Source: an uncultured Eubacteriales bacterium (GTDB taxonomy: Bacteria > Bacillota > Clostridia > Christensenellales > Aristaeellaceae). From it: 64,000 bases of DNA. Position numbers and translations under genes: made by a program. Within the stretch, counting starts at the first letter, position 1. Every line of letters begins with the position of its first letter. Below, one piece after another: positions 1-8,365 of this stretch. Where the stretch lies: contig CADAPM010000001.1 of NCBI GenBank assembly GCA_902789795.1, positions 62,001-126,000 on the forward strand. Reading direction: 5' to 3'. The notes under the pieces are model-generated. The model ran no database searches and was not told where the DNA came from. It worked only from the letters and a program-made list of their open reading frames with translations.

Positions 1-2001
1 GGTCTTCTGGATGTCGCTCAGCTGCGCGGTCTGCGCCTTGTGCAGCAGCTTTTGCTGCTCGATGTAGTCCTGCTTGTCCTTGGCCTGGGCCGCGGCGCTG
101 GCTACCATCTCGTTGTATTGGCTCATGTACTGCTGGATCAGGTCGTAGTCTTCCTGGGTAAAGCCATCCCGGAAGCCCTTCATCAGCGCATCATGGATGC
201 CCTGGTTTACCTTTGCGGCCTCATTGAGCGTGTCCTCATACCCGGCGGTCATCAGCTTTTCAATGGTCTCCATCGTCTGGGCGTCCGTCGGTTCGCTGCC
301 GTCCAGCAGCATTTTCCAGTACGCCGTGCTCGCGTTCTTGCTGTCGGTCAGGCCCTTCTGCACGGCCATGTACATGCTCATGCCCAGCCCTTCCAGCTCC
401 GACTGCTGCTCCGGTGTCATGACATTGCCGGTGATCACGCTGGTCAGCAGGTTGCTGCTGAAGGTTTTGCTCGCTTCCTCATATTCGGTTTTGGCCGCGC
501 TCACGCTTGTCCTGAACTTATCGACCTCTGCATATGCGGCAGTAAATTCTTCCGCCATGCCGTTCACATTGTCCATGATGGCCTTGTTGTCCAGCTCGCC
601 CAGGCCAAACGCGTCCTCGAAGTGCTTTTCCTCCAATTCCTTGAACGCCTCTGCAGCGGCGACCACCGCCGCCAGCGTCATGGCGATGGCGCCCGTCGGT
701 GTCAAAAACTTGCTGATAAAGCTGAAGGCCATGCCGGTCAGGGTCAGTCCGCCGCTCAGTCCTGCCAGCGTCGTAAGTCCGGTCACGAGCGCGTCAAAAT
801 GCCCCTGATCCAGACCGTTAAAAGCGTCTACGATGCCGCCCAGTGCTTCTTGCGTTTCGCGCAGCTTAGGGCTCAGCGTTTCACCGGTGCGCCGCTTCAG
901 CTCCTCCCACTTGCTCGCGAGTATTTCGGTATCTCCGTACAGCGTATCCATCATCACGGCCTGCGCGTACAGCCCGTAGCCCTCCGCGTCGCCGCTGTTC
1001 AGCGCGTCAAACAGCTGGATAGCACCCGCCATGCCTTCCATGATGTTGGATGCGCCTACGACGCCGCGCATACCAAACAACGTTCTCAGGCTGTTGATGC
1101 GTTTTTCTTCGTTCCAGTTAGCGCCGGACATCGCCTGATCCAGCTCCTGGAAAATGGTCATGATGGGCTTCAGCTGTCCCTCTGCGGTATACGCCTTGAA
1201 GCCCAGATCCTCCAGCTCGTTGAGCACGCCCAGCAGCGCCTTGTCTTCCATGATGCCCTTGACATCTTCTTCGCTCGCGCCCAGCAGTTTGAGCGTCTTG
1301 CTCGCGATGCCGGACGGTGCGATGATGCGCATGATGGCGGTGCGCATCGCTGTCGCCGCTGCGCTGCCGGTTATGCCGAAGTTGTGCATCAGGGCAGTCA
1401 GGGCCAGCAGCTCCTCCTTGCTTTCCGTAAACCGGCCCACGGCGCCCAGGGCCATAAAGGTCTCGCCAAACTGTTCCACGCTGCCGGTGGAGCTGTTGGC
1501 CGCGTACACCCACTGGTCCACGAAGTCGCCGAGGTCCGTTTCCATGCTGTACCCCAGCGCCCTCACGCTCTTGATCGCCATGTCGATGCCTTCGGACAGG
1601 TCGATGCCGCCCGCCTGCGCCAGTGCCATCAGGTGCGGCATTGCCGCGATGATCTCGTTGGCGTTCATGCCCGCACGGCTTGCGAGCATGATAGCGTTGC
1701 TCACGTCGTTGGTGTGGAAGATATTATCCTTGGCCCATTCTTTCGCGTGCTGGTCCAGCTTTGCCATCTGCTCGTCCAGCTCTTTCGTGCCCTGGCCGTA
1801 CTTCGTGGACAGCGCGATCCGCGCCTGGTTCATGTTGAACTCGTAATCTTTATAGACTTCAACGCTGTCTTTCCCGAAATTGACGATCTTGCTGGTCAGG
1901 CCGTCCAGCATCGCGCCCATTTCCATCAGCGTGTTCCCGACCTCGCCAAACCCGCGCGAAGTGGCGTTCAGGATGATATTTCTTTGAATGTCTTTTGCCA
2001 T
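1..2001 (-). CDS. Phage tail tape measure protein (partial, C-terminus off the left edge)
   Basis: The minus strand is open from an ATG at 2001 to position 1 (667 codons, no stop), so the gene continues outside the window. The N-terminus begins MAKDIQRNIILNATSRGFG, followed by helical, alanine-rich sequence with repeated 'MxxA' and 'LxxLG' segments and a central hydrophobic stretch (TLAGLSGGLTLTGMAFSFI). This matches the TP901-type tape measure (PhageMin_Tail) layout. The protein sets tail length and occupies the tail tube lumen. It follows the chaperone and gpD-like genes, the usual place in contractile-tail operons. The start is supported by a GAGGGCG site. The long plus-strand frame opposite it is an antisense shadow. 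Confidence 0.9.
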   Translation of the reverse strand, partial: MAKDIQRNIILNATSRGFGEVGNTLMEMGAMLDGLTSKIVNFGKDSVEVYKDYEFNMNQARIALSTKYGQGTKELDEQMAKLDQHAKEWAKDNIFHTNDVSNAIMLASRAGMNANEIIAAMPHLMALAQAGGIDLSEGIDMAIKSVRALGYSMETDLGDFVDQWVYAANSSTGSVEQFGETFMALGAVGRFTESKEELLALTALMHNFGITGSAAATAMRTAIMRIIAPSGIASKTLKLLGASEEDVKGIMEDKALLGVLNELEDLGFKAYTAEGQLKPIMTIFQELDQAMSGANWNEEKRINSLRTLFGMRGVVGASNIMEGMAGAIQLFDALNSGDAEGYGLYAQAVMMDTLYGDTEILASKWEELKRRTGETLSPKLRETQEALGGIVDAFNGLDQGHFDALVTGLTTLAGLSGGLTLTGMAFSFISKFLTPTGAIAMTLAAVVAAAEAFKELEEKHFEDAFGLGELDNKAIMDNVNGMAEEFTAAYAEVDKFRTSVSAAKTEYEEASKTFSSNLLTSVITGNVMTPEQQSELEGLGMSMYMAVQKGLTDSKNASTAYWKMLLDGSEPTDAQTMETIEKLMTAGYEDTLNEAAKVNQGIHDALMKGFRDGFTQEDYDLIQQYMSQYNEMVASAAAQAKDKQDYIEQQKLLHKAQTAQLSDIQKT

Positions 2002-2017
2002 ATGACGCCCTCTTGCC

Positions 2018-2938
2018 TCAAATAACGCTCGTGATTGCCCTGTGCAGGGTCACCCGCGTAGTCTCGTCGATCAGGTCGTGCTCCGCTTCCTCCACCAGCC
2101 AGCTTCCGTCCGCGTCCGTGCCGCCGGTTACATCCACCCGCGCCATTGCGGTCATGGTCGGGTCGAACACCGTGTCCATGATCAGCGTTTCGGCCTTGCG
2201 GTTCATAGCCCGCAGCAGCCCCCGCGCCCAGCGTCCGGCCTGGGCGTTGTCCCGGGCGGCGGTGCTGCACACGGTTGCGCTCTCATGCGTGTCATTGACG
2301 CTCGTGTCCGTGGCGATGCCGTTTCCGCTGGGCGTGATGATGCTCAGCCTGCGCTTCTTCCGCCCCGTGCCGTTCAGGTATGTGACCCCGCGCTGGTCCG
2401 CGGTGATGCGCAGGGTCTTGATCGGGGCCTGCCCCTGCGCCCACAGCAGCCCGATAGCCGTATACCGCCCCTGCACGCACTTCAATTTCGCGCTCTCCAT
2501 CATGAGCAGCCGGTCCAGCGCGGCGGCGGCGCTCTCGTTCTCCTGCTCAAAGTAGGGGATCACGTACCCGCCTTCCACGCCGTACATGGCGTAGTCCATG
2601 CCCGTGTTCACGGCGGAGATGCGCAGGATGTCCGCCACCGTCTTGCCCGTAAAGCTGCGGTATTCCTTGCGCCGCGCGGCGCAGGGCAGCGACGTCGCCA
2701 GTATGCGGTATCGCCCGTCCTCCGGCACGATGGTATTCACATACATGGTCCCGCTGTCATACCCGCCGTGCGGCACGGCGATCCGGTCATCCTCTTTCGG
2801 TCCCCACTTGAACCACTTCCCGGCGTCCTCGAAAACGATCTCCAGGCTGTCGCTGCGCCCGCCCGCAACGTCGTGCACGTTGCATGAGCGCACGAGAACG
2901 GAAGCGGTAATATCTACACCTTCGTAATAGACTGTCAT
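2018..2938 (-). CDS. Late control gene D-like baseplate hub/tail protein
   Basis: A 306-aa protein beginning MTVYYEGVDITASVLVRSC with an 'LEIVFED' strand and a 'GYVIPYFEQENESAAAALDRLL' -type central region, features of the phage late control D (P2 gpD) family that forms the hub at the tail tip beneath the tube. The C-terminus has 'GSWLVEEAEHDLID', typical of the family's last barrel. It starts just after the end of the frameshifted chaperone (2945) and 17 bp before the tape measure gene, so it is part of the contractile-tail operon. The family call rests on motif recall; exact placement in the baseplate is inference. Confidence 0.78.
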   Translation of the reverse strand: MTVYYEGVDITASVLVRSCNVHDVAGGRSDSLEIVFEDAGKWFKWGPKEDDRIAVPHGGYDSGTMYVNTIVPEDGRYRILATSLPCAARRKEYRSFTGKTVADILRISAVNTGMDYAMYGVEGGYVIPYFEQENESAAAALDRLLMMESAKLKCVQGRYTAIGLLWAQGQAPIKTLRITADQRGVTYLNGTGRKKRRLSIITPSGNGIATDTSVNDTHESATVCSTAARDNAQAGRWARGLLRAMNRKAETLIMDTVFDPTMTAMARVDVTGGTDADGSWLVEEAEHDLIDETTRVTLHRAITSVI

Positions 2939-2944
2939 GGCGCG

Positions 2945-3558
2945 TTACCTTTTCTGCCGCTCCAGCACATTGCAGATCGCCACCGCGATCTGGTAAAACT
3001 GCTTAATCGGCATTTTCAAAAAATCTGTGATGGGCGTATGGGTCGCCATCGACGCAGACACTACCTTCTCGATATACGCATTCGCCCCGCCTGCGTCGAC
3101 GCGTTGAAAAAAAGCGTTGCCAGCTGCACCGCTTCCAGCGCGTCGGTCATGCCGATCTGCTCTAAGATGTCCTTCGCGTCCACGTCATCCGTCTGTTTGG
3201 CGGCGGCCTTCGCGAACAGCGAGAGCGCCTGCCGGTAGGTGATGTCGTACACGCGTCCGGCGTTCAGCCCGCCGTCCATCGCCTCGGTGTACTCAATGCC
3301 CGTCATGTCGGTAAAGTCATACACCAGTTCGTTCACGTCGTGGTCGCGGGAGCGGATGGGCTTTTCCAGTCTCAGCCGTCCCATTCCGGTCTTGATGATC
3401 TCGTTGGTGTCCAGGATCACCTTGCGCAGCTTCTCCAATTCCTCCTGCGCGCTGGTCAGCACCAGCCCCTTGCCCTCCGGCTTCTTCTCGCCCTCCGGCT
3501 GCTGTGCTTCTTCCTGCTTCAGTTCTTCCGCGGCGTTCGTGATGTTGGTATCTTCCAT
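2945..3558 (-). CDS. Tail assembly chaperone, -1 frameshift fusion product (gpGT/E'-like, 204 aa)
   Basis: Slipping by -1 on the T7 run at 3107-3113 (codons CTT TTT, then TTT CAA) replaces the short C-terminus with a 54-codon extension that reads QRVDAGGANAYIEKVVSAS, continues through ITDFLKMPIKQFYQIAVAI and ends in CNVLERQKR with TAA at 2947-2945, seven bases before the next gene's ATG. The extension has good coding character, has no credible start of its own, and fills otherwise empty DNA. Long/short chaperone pairs made this way are established for lambda G/GT and P2 E/E'. Frame arithmetic was checked: zero-frame codon starts at 3114, extension codon starts at 3109, stop codon at 2947. Confidence 0.85.
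3061..3558 (-). CDS. Tail assembly chaperone, zero-frame product (gpG/E-like)
   Basis: A 165-aa protein with an acidic, low-complexity N-terminus (about residues 8-32: EELKQEEAQQPEGEKK) and a helical body ending NASTQAGRMRISRR. Position between tail tube and tape measure, size and acidity fit the tail assembly chaperones (lambda gpG, P2 gpE) that coat the tape measure during tail assembly. ATG at 3558 follows a GGAGG site. Near the 3' end codons CTT TTT TTC contain seven consecutive T residues (3107-3113), where a -1 slip makes a longer fusion, annotated separately. The last 15 residues of this frame are unique to the short form. Confidence 0.85.
   Translation of the reverse strand: MEDTNITNAAEELKQEEAQQPEGEKKPEGKGLVLTSAQEELEKLRKVILDTNEIIKTGMGRLRLEKPIRSRDHDVNELVYDFTDMTGIEYTEAMDGGLNAGRVYDITYRQALSLFAKAAAKQTDDVDAKDILEQIGMTDALEAVQLATLFFNASTQAGRMRISRR
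3107..3113 (-). promoter_or_regulatory. Slippery heptamer T TTT TTT for programmed -1 frameshift
   Basis: Seven uninterrupted T residues on the coding strand, in register X XXY YYZ relative to the zero frame, lie 46-52 bases before the zero-frame stop. No other homopolymer of this length was noticed in the structural genes. Confidence 0.8.
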
Positions 3559-3577
3559 GTTTCCTCCAAGAATTACT

Positions 3578-3792
3578 CATAGGGTGGCTCGGAGGGCGAA
3601 GCCCTTCGATGAAAAATCCGCAGCAGCGACATGTGCGGTGCGAGGAGAATTCTTGCGGAGCAGAGCTTGCCCTGCGGGAGCAAAAATTCATACCTTGCGC
3701 CTTTGCCGCCCGGGAGTGCTGAAAGCACGAGAGGCAAAGGCGTAAATGTCGATGGGGCGGGAGTTATCCCGCCCCATCGAAAGCGTAGCGCC
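3578..3792. repeat. Structured intergenic block between tail tube and chaperone
   Basis: This gap of about 230 bp has no convincing gene. It holds a diverged copy of the dispersed element seen at 9,551 and 12,321 (GGTGGCTCGG, GGGCGAAGCCC stem, TCGATGA; 3,581-3,610), a nested hairpin with arms CGCCTTTGCC/GGCAAAGGCG (3,698-3,742), and a perfect 14-bp hairpin TCGATGGGGCGGGA with loop GTTA (3,749-3,780) just after the tube gene stop. The last has no T-tract, so it is more likely an RNA-stability or processing hairpin than a terminator. A 79-aa open frame across the block looks spurious. Confidence 0.55.
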
Positions 3793-4311
3793 TTACGCCA
3801 GCATCTGCTCAATCACGTTGGTATAGTCCTTGCCATTGAAGCGGATCAGGCCCGCAGCGGCGTCGGCAATGGTCATCACCTTGCCGTTGACCTCCTCCTC
3901 GTAGCGCACGACGCTGAATTTCTCGGTCGCGCCCAGCGGGCTGCCCAGCTCAATGTCGGTGGGCTCGGTGGACTTGTGGATCGCCACAAACCGGTACTTC
4001 ACGCTCTCGTGCTCGATCTCGGCCTTCGCCACGTTGTAGCGCTGGCGCACGGTGCGGATCTCCAGATTGTGCTTGCCGGGGTCGGCCAGGTAGTTGCAGT
4101 TCACGCCCTTGTTGTGCACGATGGACAGCTCCATCGCCTCCAGGTGCGTGCTGTCGGGCATGTCCACATCCATCGCCATGCCCGCCACCTTTTCAATGGC
4201 GGTCGTGGGGTGGCTGATGGTCGGAGGGCTGAACTTGGTCACGTCCTCGACCGTGCGCTTATTGTCGATCAGCCGGTGGCCTTCGACGTTGTTGTATACT
4301 TTCTGAGGCAT
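3793..4311 (-). CDS. Phage major tail tube protein
   Basis: A 172-aa protein (MPQKVYNNVEGHRLIDNKRT...) with the length, beta-rich composition and position of the tail tube family of contractile tails (P2 FII-like): directly after the sheath gene and before the tail chaperone. It polymerises into the inner tube through which DNA passes. The sequence has no signal peptide or membrane segment. A GGGAGGGC ribosome site precedes ATG 4311. Downstream lies the structured gap at 3,559-3,792. Confidence 0.85.
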   Translation of the reverse strand: MPQKVYNNVEGHRLIDNKRTVEDVTKFSPPTISHPTTAIEKVAGMAMDVDMPDSTHLEAMELSIVHNKGVNCNYLADPGKHNLEIRTVRQRYNVAKAEIEHESVKYRFVAIHKSTEPTDIELGSPLGATEKFSVVRYEEEVNGKVMTIADAAAGLIRFNGKDYTNVIEQMLA

Positions 4312-4329
4312 ACGCTTGCCCTCCCTTCC

Positions 4330-5808
4330 TTAGTTCACGAAGCTCTCGTAGTACGTCACGAAGCCCTGCTCCGTCCAGTTGACCACGGCAGTCAGGCTCT
4401 TCGCCAGCGGCGTGGTCGTCACCTGGAAGCTGAAGCTGAAGTCGCCGTTCATGATGTCGGCGCGGTCCATCAGCTCCGCGTTCAGCGATACCTCGCCGTA
4501 GGTCAGCGCACCGATCTTCATCAGCGCGTCAAGCCGCGCCTGCTCCTCGGCGGCAATGGTCCTCAGGTCGTTCGCGGTCATCGGCCTGTCCACGTCCGCC
4601 ATGCGCCGGTGCTGGAAGTCGTTCGAGACGTAGTACAGCATCATCCGGTTGGTCTCGCTCACGTTCACGGTGTCCCCGTTGTTCGGGTTGTAGTCCGCGC
4701 TGTGCGCGCCCCAGATGGCCCAGCGCCCGCCCACATACGCGGCGCTGGCGATGCCGTTCTTGTTCAGCGCGTTGTTGATCATCTCATCATCCGCGATCAC
4801 GGTGCCCGCGCCCAGGTGCAGGTTCTTGATGATGGAGCACTCGGTATTGCTGGAAGTGTGGTACGGGATGCCGTCATACTCCAGCAGCAGTTCCAGGAAG
4901 TTCGCGGCGGCGAGCACGCTCAGGTGGTAGTTCTTGCCGTCCGTGCCCTCGACCATGGGGAAGAACACGGTTTCGTTGCCGTTGTTGTACCCGTTGCCTT
5001 CCTTGAAGCTCGCGGCGGACGCCAGCGTCAGCGCCGTGTTGCCGTTCATGAGCGGCAGGTCGGCGAACATGTAGGCGTCCCAATGCCCGTTGACCTTCTG
5101 CGAAATCTGGTACATCGCCGTGTGCACCGCGGGGATGGAAGACCAGCCCGGAGCGCCCAGGTACGCGGGCACGCAGCCGGTCAGCTGGTACACGTCCTTG
5201 ATCGCGTACAGGCCGGTGTTCGTTCCGTAGCCATCGGTAGTGCCGATGACCGTAGTCGACGTCACGGCTTCCGGGGTCACGGCGTAGTATTCGATGGTCA
5301 GCGCGGTGCTGCCCAGCGCGCCGGAGGTCAGCTCGCGGATGATGATCTGCCTTTTCCTGCCGTCATAGGTCAGGCTGTAGTCGATGCCCTTCACCTTGGA
5401 CGTGTTGCCGCTCTTGACGGTAACAGAGCTCAGGATCGCCTCCTCCGCTTCGGAAACGATGACGACGCCGTTGCTCGGCGTAGCGGACAGGGTGGTCTTT
5501 TCAGACGCGCGGTGCGTTCCCGGATCGAGCACGTTGATGAGCACGAGCGCGCCGACGCCCTTGAGCTCGAAATGCACGTGCATCGCCTCGCACAGCGTGT
5601 ATTTGGCCCAGTCGTCAGAATAGCCGAAGTACTTACGCGCTTCTGCCATGTTATGCACAACGATGGGCTTGTTCACGGAACCGCTGAAGTTATCAAGGGA
5701 CTGCACAGGGGCGGTTCCGACATATACGATAACGGACTGGCTGTCGTCCGCTACGCGGGAGCCTGCGGTCTGGATCAGACCGTAAGCGCCATGCTTATAA
5801 TCAGCCAT
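4330..5808 (-). CDS. Phage contractile tail sheath protein
   Basis: A 492-aa protein with sheath features: N-terminal MADYKHGAYGLIQTAGSRVA followed by 'VIVYVGTAPV', a variable middle domain, and a conserved C-terminal half containing 'DRPMTANDLRTIAAEEQARLDAL' and 'GDFSFSFQVTTTPLAKSL', typical of the sheath subtilisin-like C-terminal fold. It forms the contractile outer tail and makes this phage myovirus-like. AAGGAG lies upstream of ATG 5808. The tube gene follows after 18 bp. A 1,043-codon plus-strand frame covering this gene and its neighbours is an antisense artefact of GC-rich codon use. Confidence 0.92.
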   Translation of the reverse strand: MADYKHGAYGLIQTAGSRVADDSQSVIVYVGTAPVQSLDNFSGSVNKPIVVHNMAEARKYFGYSDDWAKYTLCEAMHVHFELKGVGALVLINVLDPGTHRASEKTTLSATPSNGVVIVSEAEEAILSSVTVKSGNTSKVKGIDYSLTYDGRKRQIIIRELTSGALGSTALTIEYYAVTPEAVTSTTVIGTTDGYGTNTGLYAIKDVYQLTGCVPAYLGAPGWSSIPAVHTAMYQISQKVNGHWDAYMFADLPLMNGNTALTLASAASFKEGNGYNNGNETVFFPMVEGTDGKNYHLSVLAAANFLELLLEYDGIPYHTSSNTECSIIKNLHLGAGTVIADDEMINNALNKNGIASAAYVGGRWAIWGAHSADYNPNNGDTVNVSETNRMMLYYVSNDFQHRRMADVDRPMTANDLRTIAAEEQARLDALMKIGALTYGEVSLNAELMDRADIMNGDFSFSFQVTTTPLAKSLTAVVNWTEQGFVTYYESFVN

Positions 5809-5832
5809 GGTGTGATTTCTCCTTTCGGTTTC

Positions 5833-6492
5833 TTATTTCAGCAGATCCTCGATCTGCTTGTTAAATTCCTCGTTCGCGTGACAGGCAAAGGTCACGTTTA
5901 CGAATCCGTAGTAGATGGGGCGCTTGTCCACCACGTACTCCTGATCCGTATAGATGCTGTAGGTCATGGTGCTTTCTTCCACGAACATGTCCGTATACGG
6001 GATGAATTTCTGCCCCAGCAGCTTGCTCATGCAGTCATCCATCCAGTTCATCAGCGTGATGAAGCCTTGCTCCGTGCCCTCCATCATCAGCGTCATGTCC
6101 AGCCCGTTGCCGTTCTTACCCACGCTGTCCACGAATCCCGGAAGCCGGATGCCCGGTTCATACACCCCGAACAGGATGGACACGGACAAGTGCTGTCCCA
6201 TCTCCTGCGGGCGGTGGATGTTGTCATACCGGTCAAACCGGTGCTCCTCCACGTACTTCGCGTAAGCCTGGTTCGGCATGATCAGGATGCCGGGTACAAC
6301 GCTGGCAGGGTCGCCGCGCAGCTTCCCGGTCGAATCCAGGCGCATCGGCGCCCAGGCCAGGTAGCAGCGCGGCTCCTGCCGCACGATCTCGCCCACGTTC
6401 ATGTTCGGGGCGGGCGCTTTCATCTCTCGCCCCTCGCACAGCTCGTGCGTCACCCATTCCTTGAGCTTCATCAGGCGTTCAGAAAACCGCAT
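5833..6492 (-). CDS. Phage tail completion/terminator-like protein
   Basis: A protein of about 219 aa (MRFSERLMKLKEWVTHELCEG...YGFVNVTFACHANEEFNKQIEDLLK). I do not recognise a named family with certainty; position between the head-tail connector and the sheath and the beta-rich C-terminus fit a tail completion or terminator protein. ATG 6492 overlaps the TGA of the upstream gene (TGATG) with GGGAG eight bases before, so translation is coupled; a GTG one codon earlier (6495) is the alternative start. No catalytic motif seen. Confidence 0.65.
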   Translation of the reverse strand: MRFSERLMKLKEWVTHELCEGREMKAPAPNMNVGEIVRQEPRCYLAWAPMRLDSTGKLRGDPASVVPGILIMPNQAYAKYVEEHRFDRYDNIHRPQEMGQHLSVSILFGVYEPGIRLPGFVDSVGKNGNGLDMTLMMEGTEQGFITLMNWMDDCMSKLLGQKFIPYTDMFVEESTMTYSIYTDQEYVVDKRPIYYGFVNVTFACHANEEFNKQIEDLLK

Positions 6493-6836
6493 CACATCAT
6501 CTCCCGTGGGTCAAGCGCCGTCAGCAGGATGTCCAGCATACCGATGTTGTGCTTCACATCCAGCACCTTCATCGGCCTTTGGTCGAACACGATGTGCGTG
6601 TTCGGTTCAGGCTCCCGCCCTCCGGGAAAGCCCTCAATCGGGGTGTGGATCAGGATTTCGCGGATGTTGTTATCCCAGCTGATATCGTTGACGTTGTTGT
6701 TCTTTCTTTTCAGGGCCTCCTCATCGTCCGGCACGCACACGATGGCCGCACCGTTCCAGTAATGCGTCTCCCCGAAGTGGTTCTGGTTCATGAAAACGCG
6801 GTGGATGTCGTTCTGGACGCGATCTCTGAATGACAT
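6492..6836 (-). CDS. Head-tail connector/attachment-like protein
   Basis: A 114-aa protein (MSFRDRVQNDIHRVFMNQNHFGETHYWNGAAI...). The 'FGETHYWNG' region recalls lambda FII/Gifsy-2-type head-tail attachment proteins ('F...H.i.G...'), and its place between the capsid block and tail genes fits that role at the neck. It overlaps the next gene through ATGATGTGATG and begins four bases after the stop of the 52-aa gene upstream, so the cluster is translated as a coupled unit. Assignment is by context and weak motif memory. Confidence 0.6.
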   Translation of the reverse strand: MSFRDRVQNDIHRVFMNQNHFGETHYWNGAAIVCVPDDEEALKRKNNNVNDISWDNNIREILIHTPIEGFPGGREPEPNTHIVFDQRPMKVLDVKHNIGMLDILLTALDPREMM

Positions 6837-6839
6837 GGC

Positions 6840-6998
6840 TCAGCCCTTCTTCTTGGCGCGCGGTTCCGCGTCCTTCGGCTTCTCAGCCTCCGGCGCTTCC
6901 AGGGGCGCGAGGGTGGCCTTGCCCTGCTCGATCAGTCGGGCGGCGTACTCGTCGCGGATGTCGGCGGTCTCGCCCGTTGCTTTCAGCTTGACCTTCAT
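6840..6998 (-). CDS. Small phage neck-region protein (52 aa)
   Basis: A short gene reading MKVKLKATGETADIRDEYAA and ending EPRAKKKG. The ATG at 6998 overlaps the TGA of the upstream gene (ATGA), with GAGG four to seven bases before; its stop lies four bases before the next ATG. A lysine-rich tail follows a negatively charged middle. Similar short genes sit between capsid and connector genes in lambdoid head modules; the specific role is unknown. Supported by the tight overlaps and RBS rather than by homology. Confidence 0.6.
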   Translation of the reverse strand: MKVKLKATGETADIRDEYAARLIEQGKATLAPLEAPEAEKPKDAEPRAKKKG

Positions 6999-7285
6999 TT
7001 CCTCGTCCTCGCTTTCGTTCGTTTGGGGGTCGGCTTCGTCACCAGCGCGTCGGCGGCGTCGATCTCCATAGGCACGTCCGCTTCCTCCTCCGGCTGCTCC
7101 TCCGCTTCAGGCGCGGGCGGAGCAGGCGGCGCGGGCGGCTCCTCTTGGGGGAGCGCCACGGGCGTGACCATCAGCTTGATAGCGCCCTTATCCAGCAGGC
7201 GTCCGGCCTGCTCCTGGGTCAGCTTCTCGTCGATGATCTCCCCGGGCGTCCATTTGCCCACATGGGTAACGGCAACATAGCTCAT
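6995..7285 (-). CDS. Head-proximal small protein with Pro/Glu-rich linker
   Basis: A 96-aa protein (MSYVAVTHVGKWTPGEIIDE...) with a folded N-terminal segment of about 45 residues, a low-complexity Pro/Ala/Glu linker (EEPPAPPAPPAPEAEEQPEEE) and a basic C-terminus (KPTPKRTKARTRK). It lies directly downstream of the major capsid gene and overlaps the next gene by four bases. The N-terminal 'GEIIDEKLTQEQAGRLLDKGAI' pattern is shared in style with the following 52-aa protein ('RDEYAARLIEQGKA'), hinting that the two arose by duplication. Function unknown; head completion is inferred from position. Confidence 0.6.
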   Translation of the reverse strand: MSYVAVTHVGKWTPGEIIDEKLTQEQAGRLLDKGAIKLMVTPVALPQEEPPAPPAPPAPEAEEQPEEEADVPMEIDAADALVTKPTPKRTKARTRK

Positions 7286-7299
7286 GCGCCGCCTCCTGC

Positions 7300-8337
7300 T
7301 TACAGCACGTCCGCGACCACCCAGCCGTCCACGTTGCGCGGCACGACGGTCGGGCGGGAAGTGATGCGGTTCTTGATCGCGTTCGTCGCGATGGAGCCGT
7401 AGCGCAGCGGCACTTCTTTCTTGATGTAGGTCTTGTGCTGCGCCTCCGCGTCCTCTTTTTCGACCTGCGTGACAGGGCCATGGTACACTTCCAGCATCCC
7501 GCGATAGCCCGCGATCAGCGTGCCGGGAGGCAGCATATCCTTGCGCTGGCCGTCGTCGTCCAGGAACTTGCCCGACAGGCTGTAGATGTCCACGCCGTCA
7601 ATGTTCTTGCCTACGAAACGCACGCCCTTGTCCAGGTACTTCGCGTTGATCTTGCCCGCGTCCGCGTTGCGGATGTCCAGCAGTTTCAGGTATGCGTCGT
7701 CCGCGAGGATGGCGTTCGCCACGTCGGGGGAGACCACGATGATGTCCACGTTGCCGCCGCCCTCGTAGGCGATATCATAGATGGCTTTCATATCGTCGTT
7801 GATTGTCGCGCCCGCCTGGTTCCACGCGGTGATCGGCGTGAATTTGTTGGTGAAACCGTAGTCCGCGACCAGCGTCGGGTTGATGCTGCGGCCCTCGTTC
7901 GTGTACTCGAACAGGTTCAGCTTGCCGGTCAGAAGCACCTGACGCACCATGTGTTCGCGGCGGCGCTGGATCGCCTGGCGCATTTCGATCTGGTCTTTGG
8001 CCAGCATCTTGCGCTCGCGTTCTTCGGGCGTCATAGCGCCGAGGATCCTCTCGCCGAAAGCGCGGCCCAGCAGGTCGCTGTTCTCGATGATGCGCTCAGG
8101 CGCGATGGTCGCGAAGCCGATTTCGCGGGTCTGGTACCCGTCACGCGGCATCACGACGCCGCCAGCGCCGGGATGCACGACGGGAGCCATGCGCTCAGTG
8201 CCCTTGCGGTAGTCGTAGATCGCCTTGTCGTCCTCGACCGGCGCGTTTTCATGGGCAAAGGTGTCATACAGGAAAGTATAGATGCGCTCCTGCAGCTCGA
8301 TCGCCGCAAGCTGCGCCCTGGTGGAATAGATATCCAT
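7300..8337 (-). CDS. Major capsid protein E (lambda gpE family)
   Basis: A 345-aa protein (MDIYSTRAQLAAIELQER...) matching the phage capsid E family: 'GYQTREIGFATIAPERII', 'GAMTPEERERKMLAKDQIEMRQAIQRR' spine-helix region, and C-terminal 'KTYIKKEVPLRYGSIATNAIKNRITSRPTVV'. It forms the icosahedral shell with the HK97 fold. AAAGGAG precedes ATG 8337. It follows the decoration protein, in the same order as lambda D-E. Confidence 0.92.
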   Translation of the reverse strand: MDIYSTRAQLAAIELQERIYTFLYDTFAHENAPVEDDKAIYDYRKGTERMAPVVHPGAGGVVMPRDGYQTREIGFATIAPERIIENSDLLGRAFGERILGAMTPEERERKMLAKDQIEMRQAIQRRREHMVRQVLLTGKLNLFEYTNEGRSINPTLVADYGFTNKFTPITAWNQAGATINDDMKAIYDIAYEGGGNVDIIVVSPDVANAILADDAYLKLLDIRNADAGKINAKYLDKGVRFVGKNIDGVDIYSLSGKFLDDDGQRKDMLPPGTLIAGYRGMLEVYHGPVTQVEKEDAEAQHKTYIKKEVPLRYGSIATNAIKNRITSRPTVVPRNVDGWVVADVL

Positions 8338-8365
8338 ATGCCTTTATCTCCTTTCGTTGGCTTTT

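Noticed and set aside
40-2025. 661-codon plus-strand frame opposite the tape measure gene
   Set aside because: Composition rich in His, Arg, Val and Leu as expected for the antisense of a GC-rich gene; no ribosome site; the minus strand is a clear phage gene.
3573-3812. 79-codon minus-strand frame in the tail operon gap
   Set aside because: Runs through hairpins and overlaps the 3' end of the tube gene; no ribosome site.
3631-6762. 1,043-codon plus-strand frame
   Set aside because: Antisense shadow covering the tube, sheath and connector genes; residue bias is that of reversed codons.
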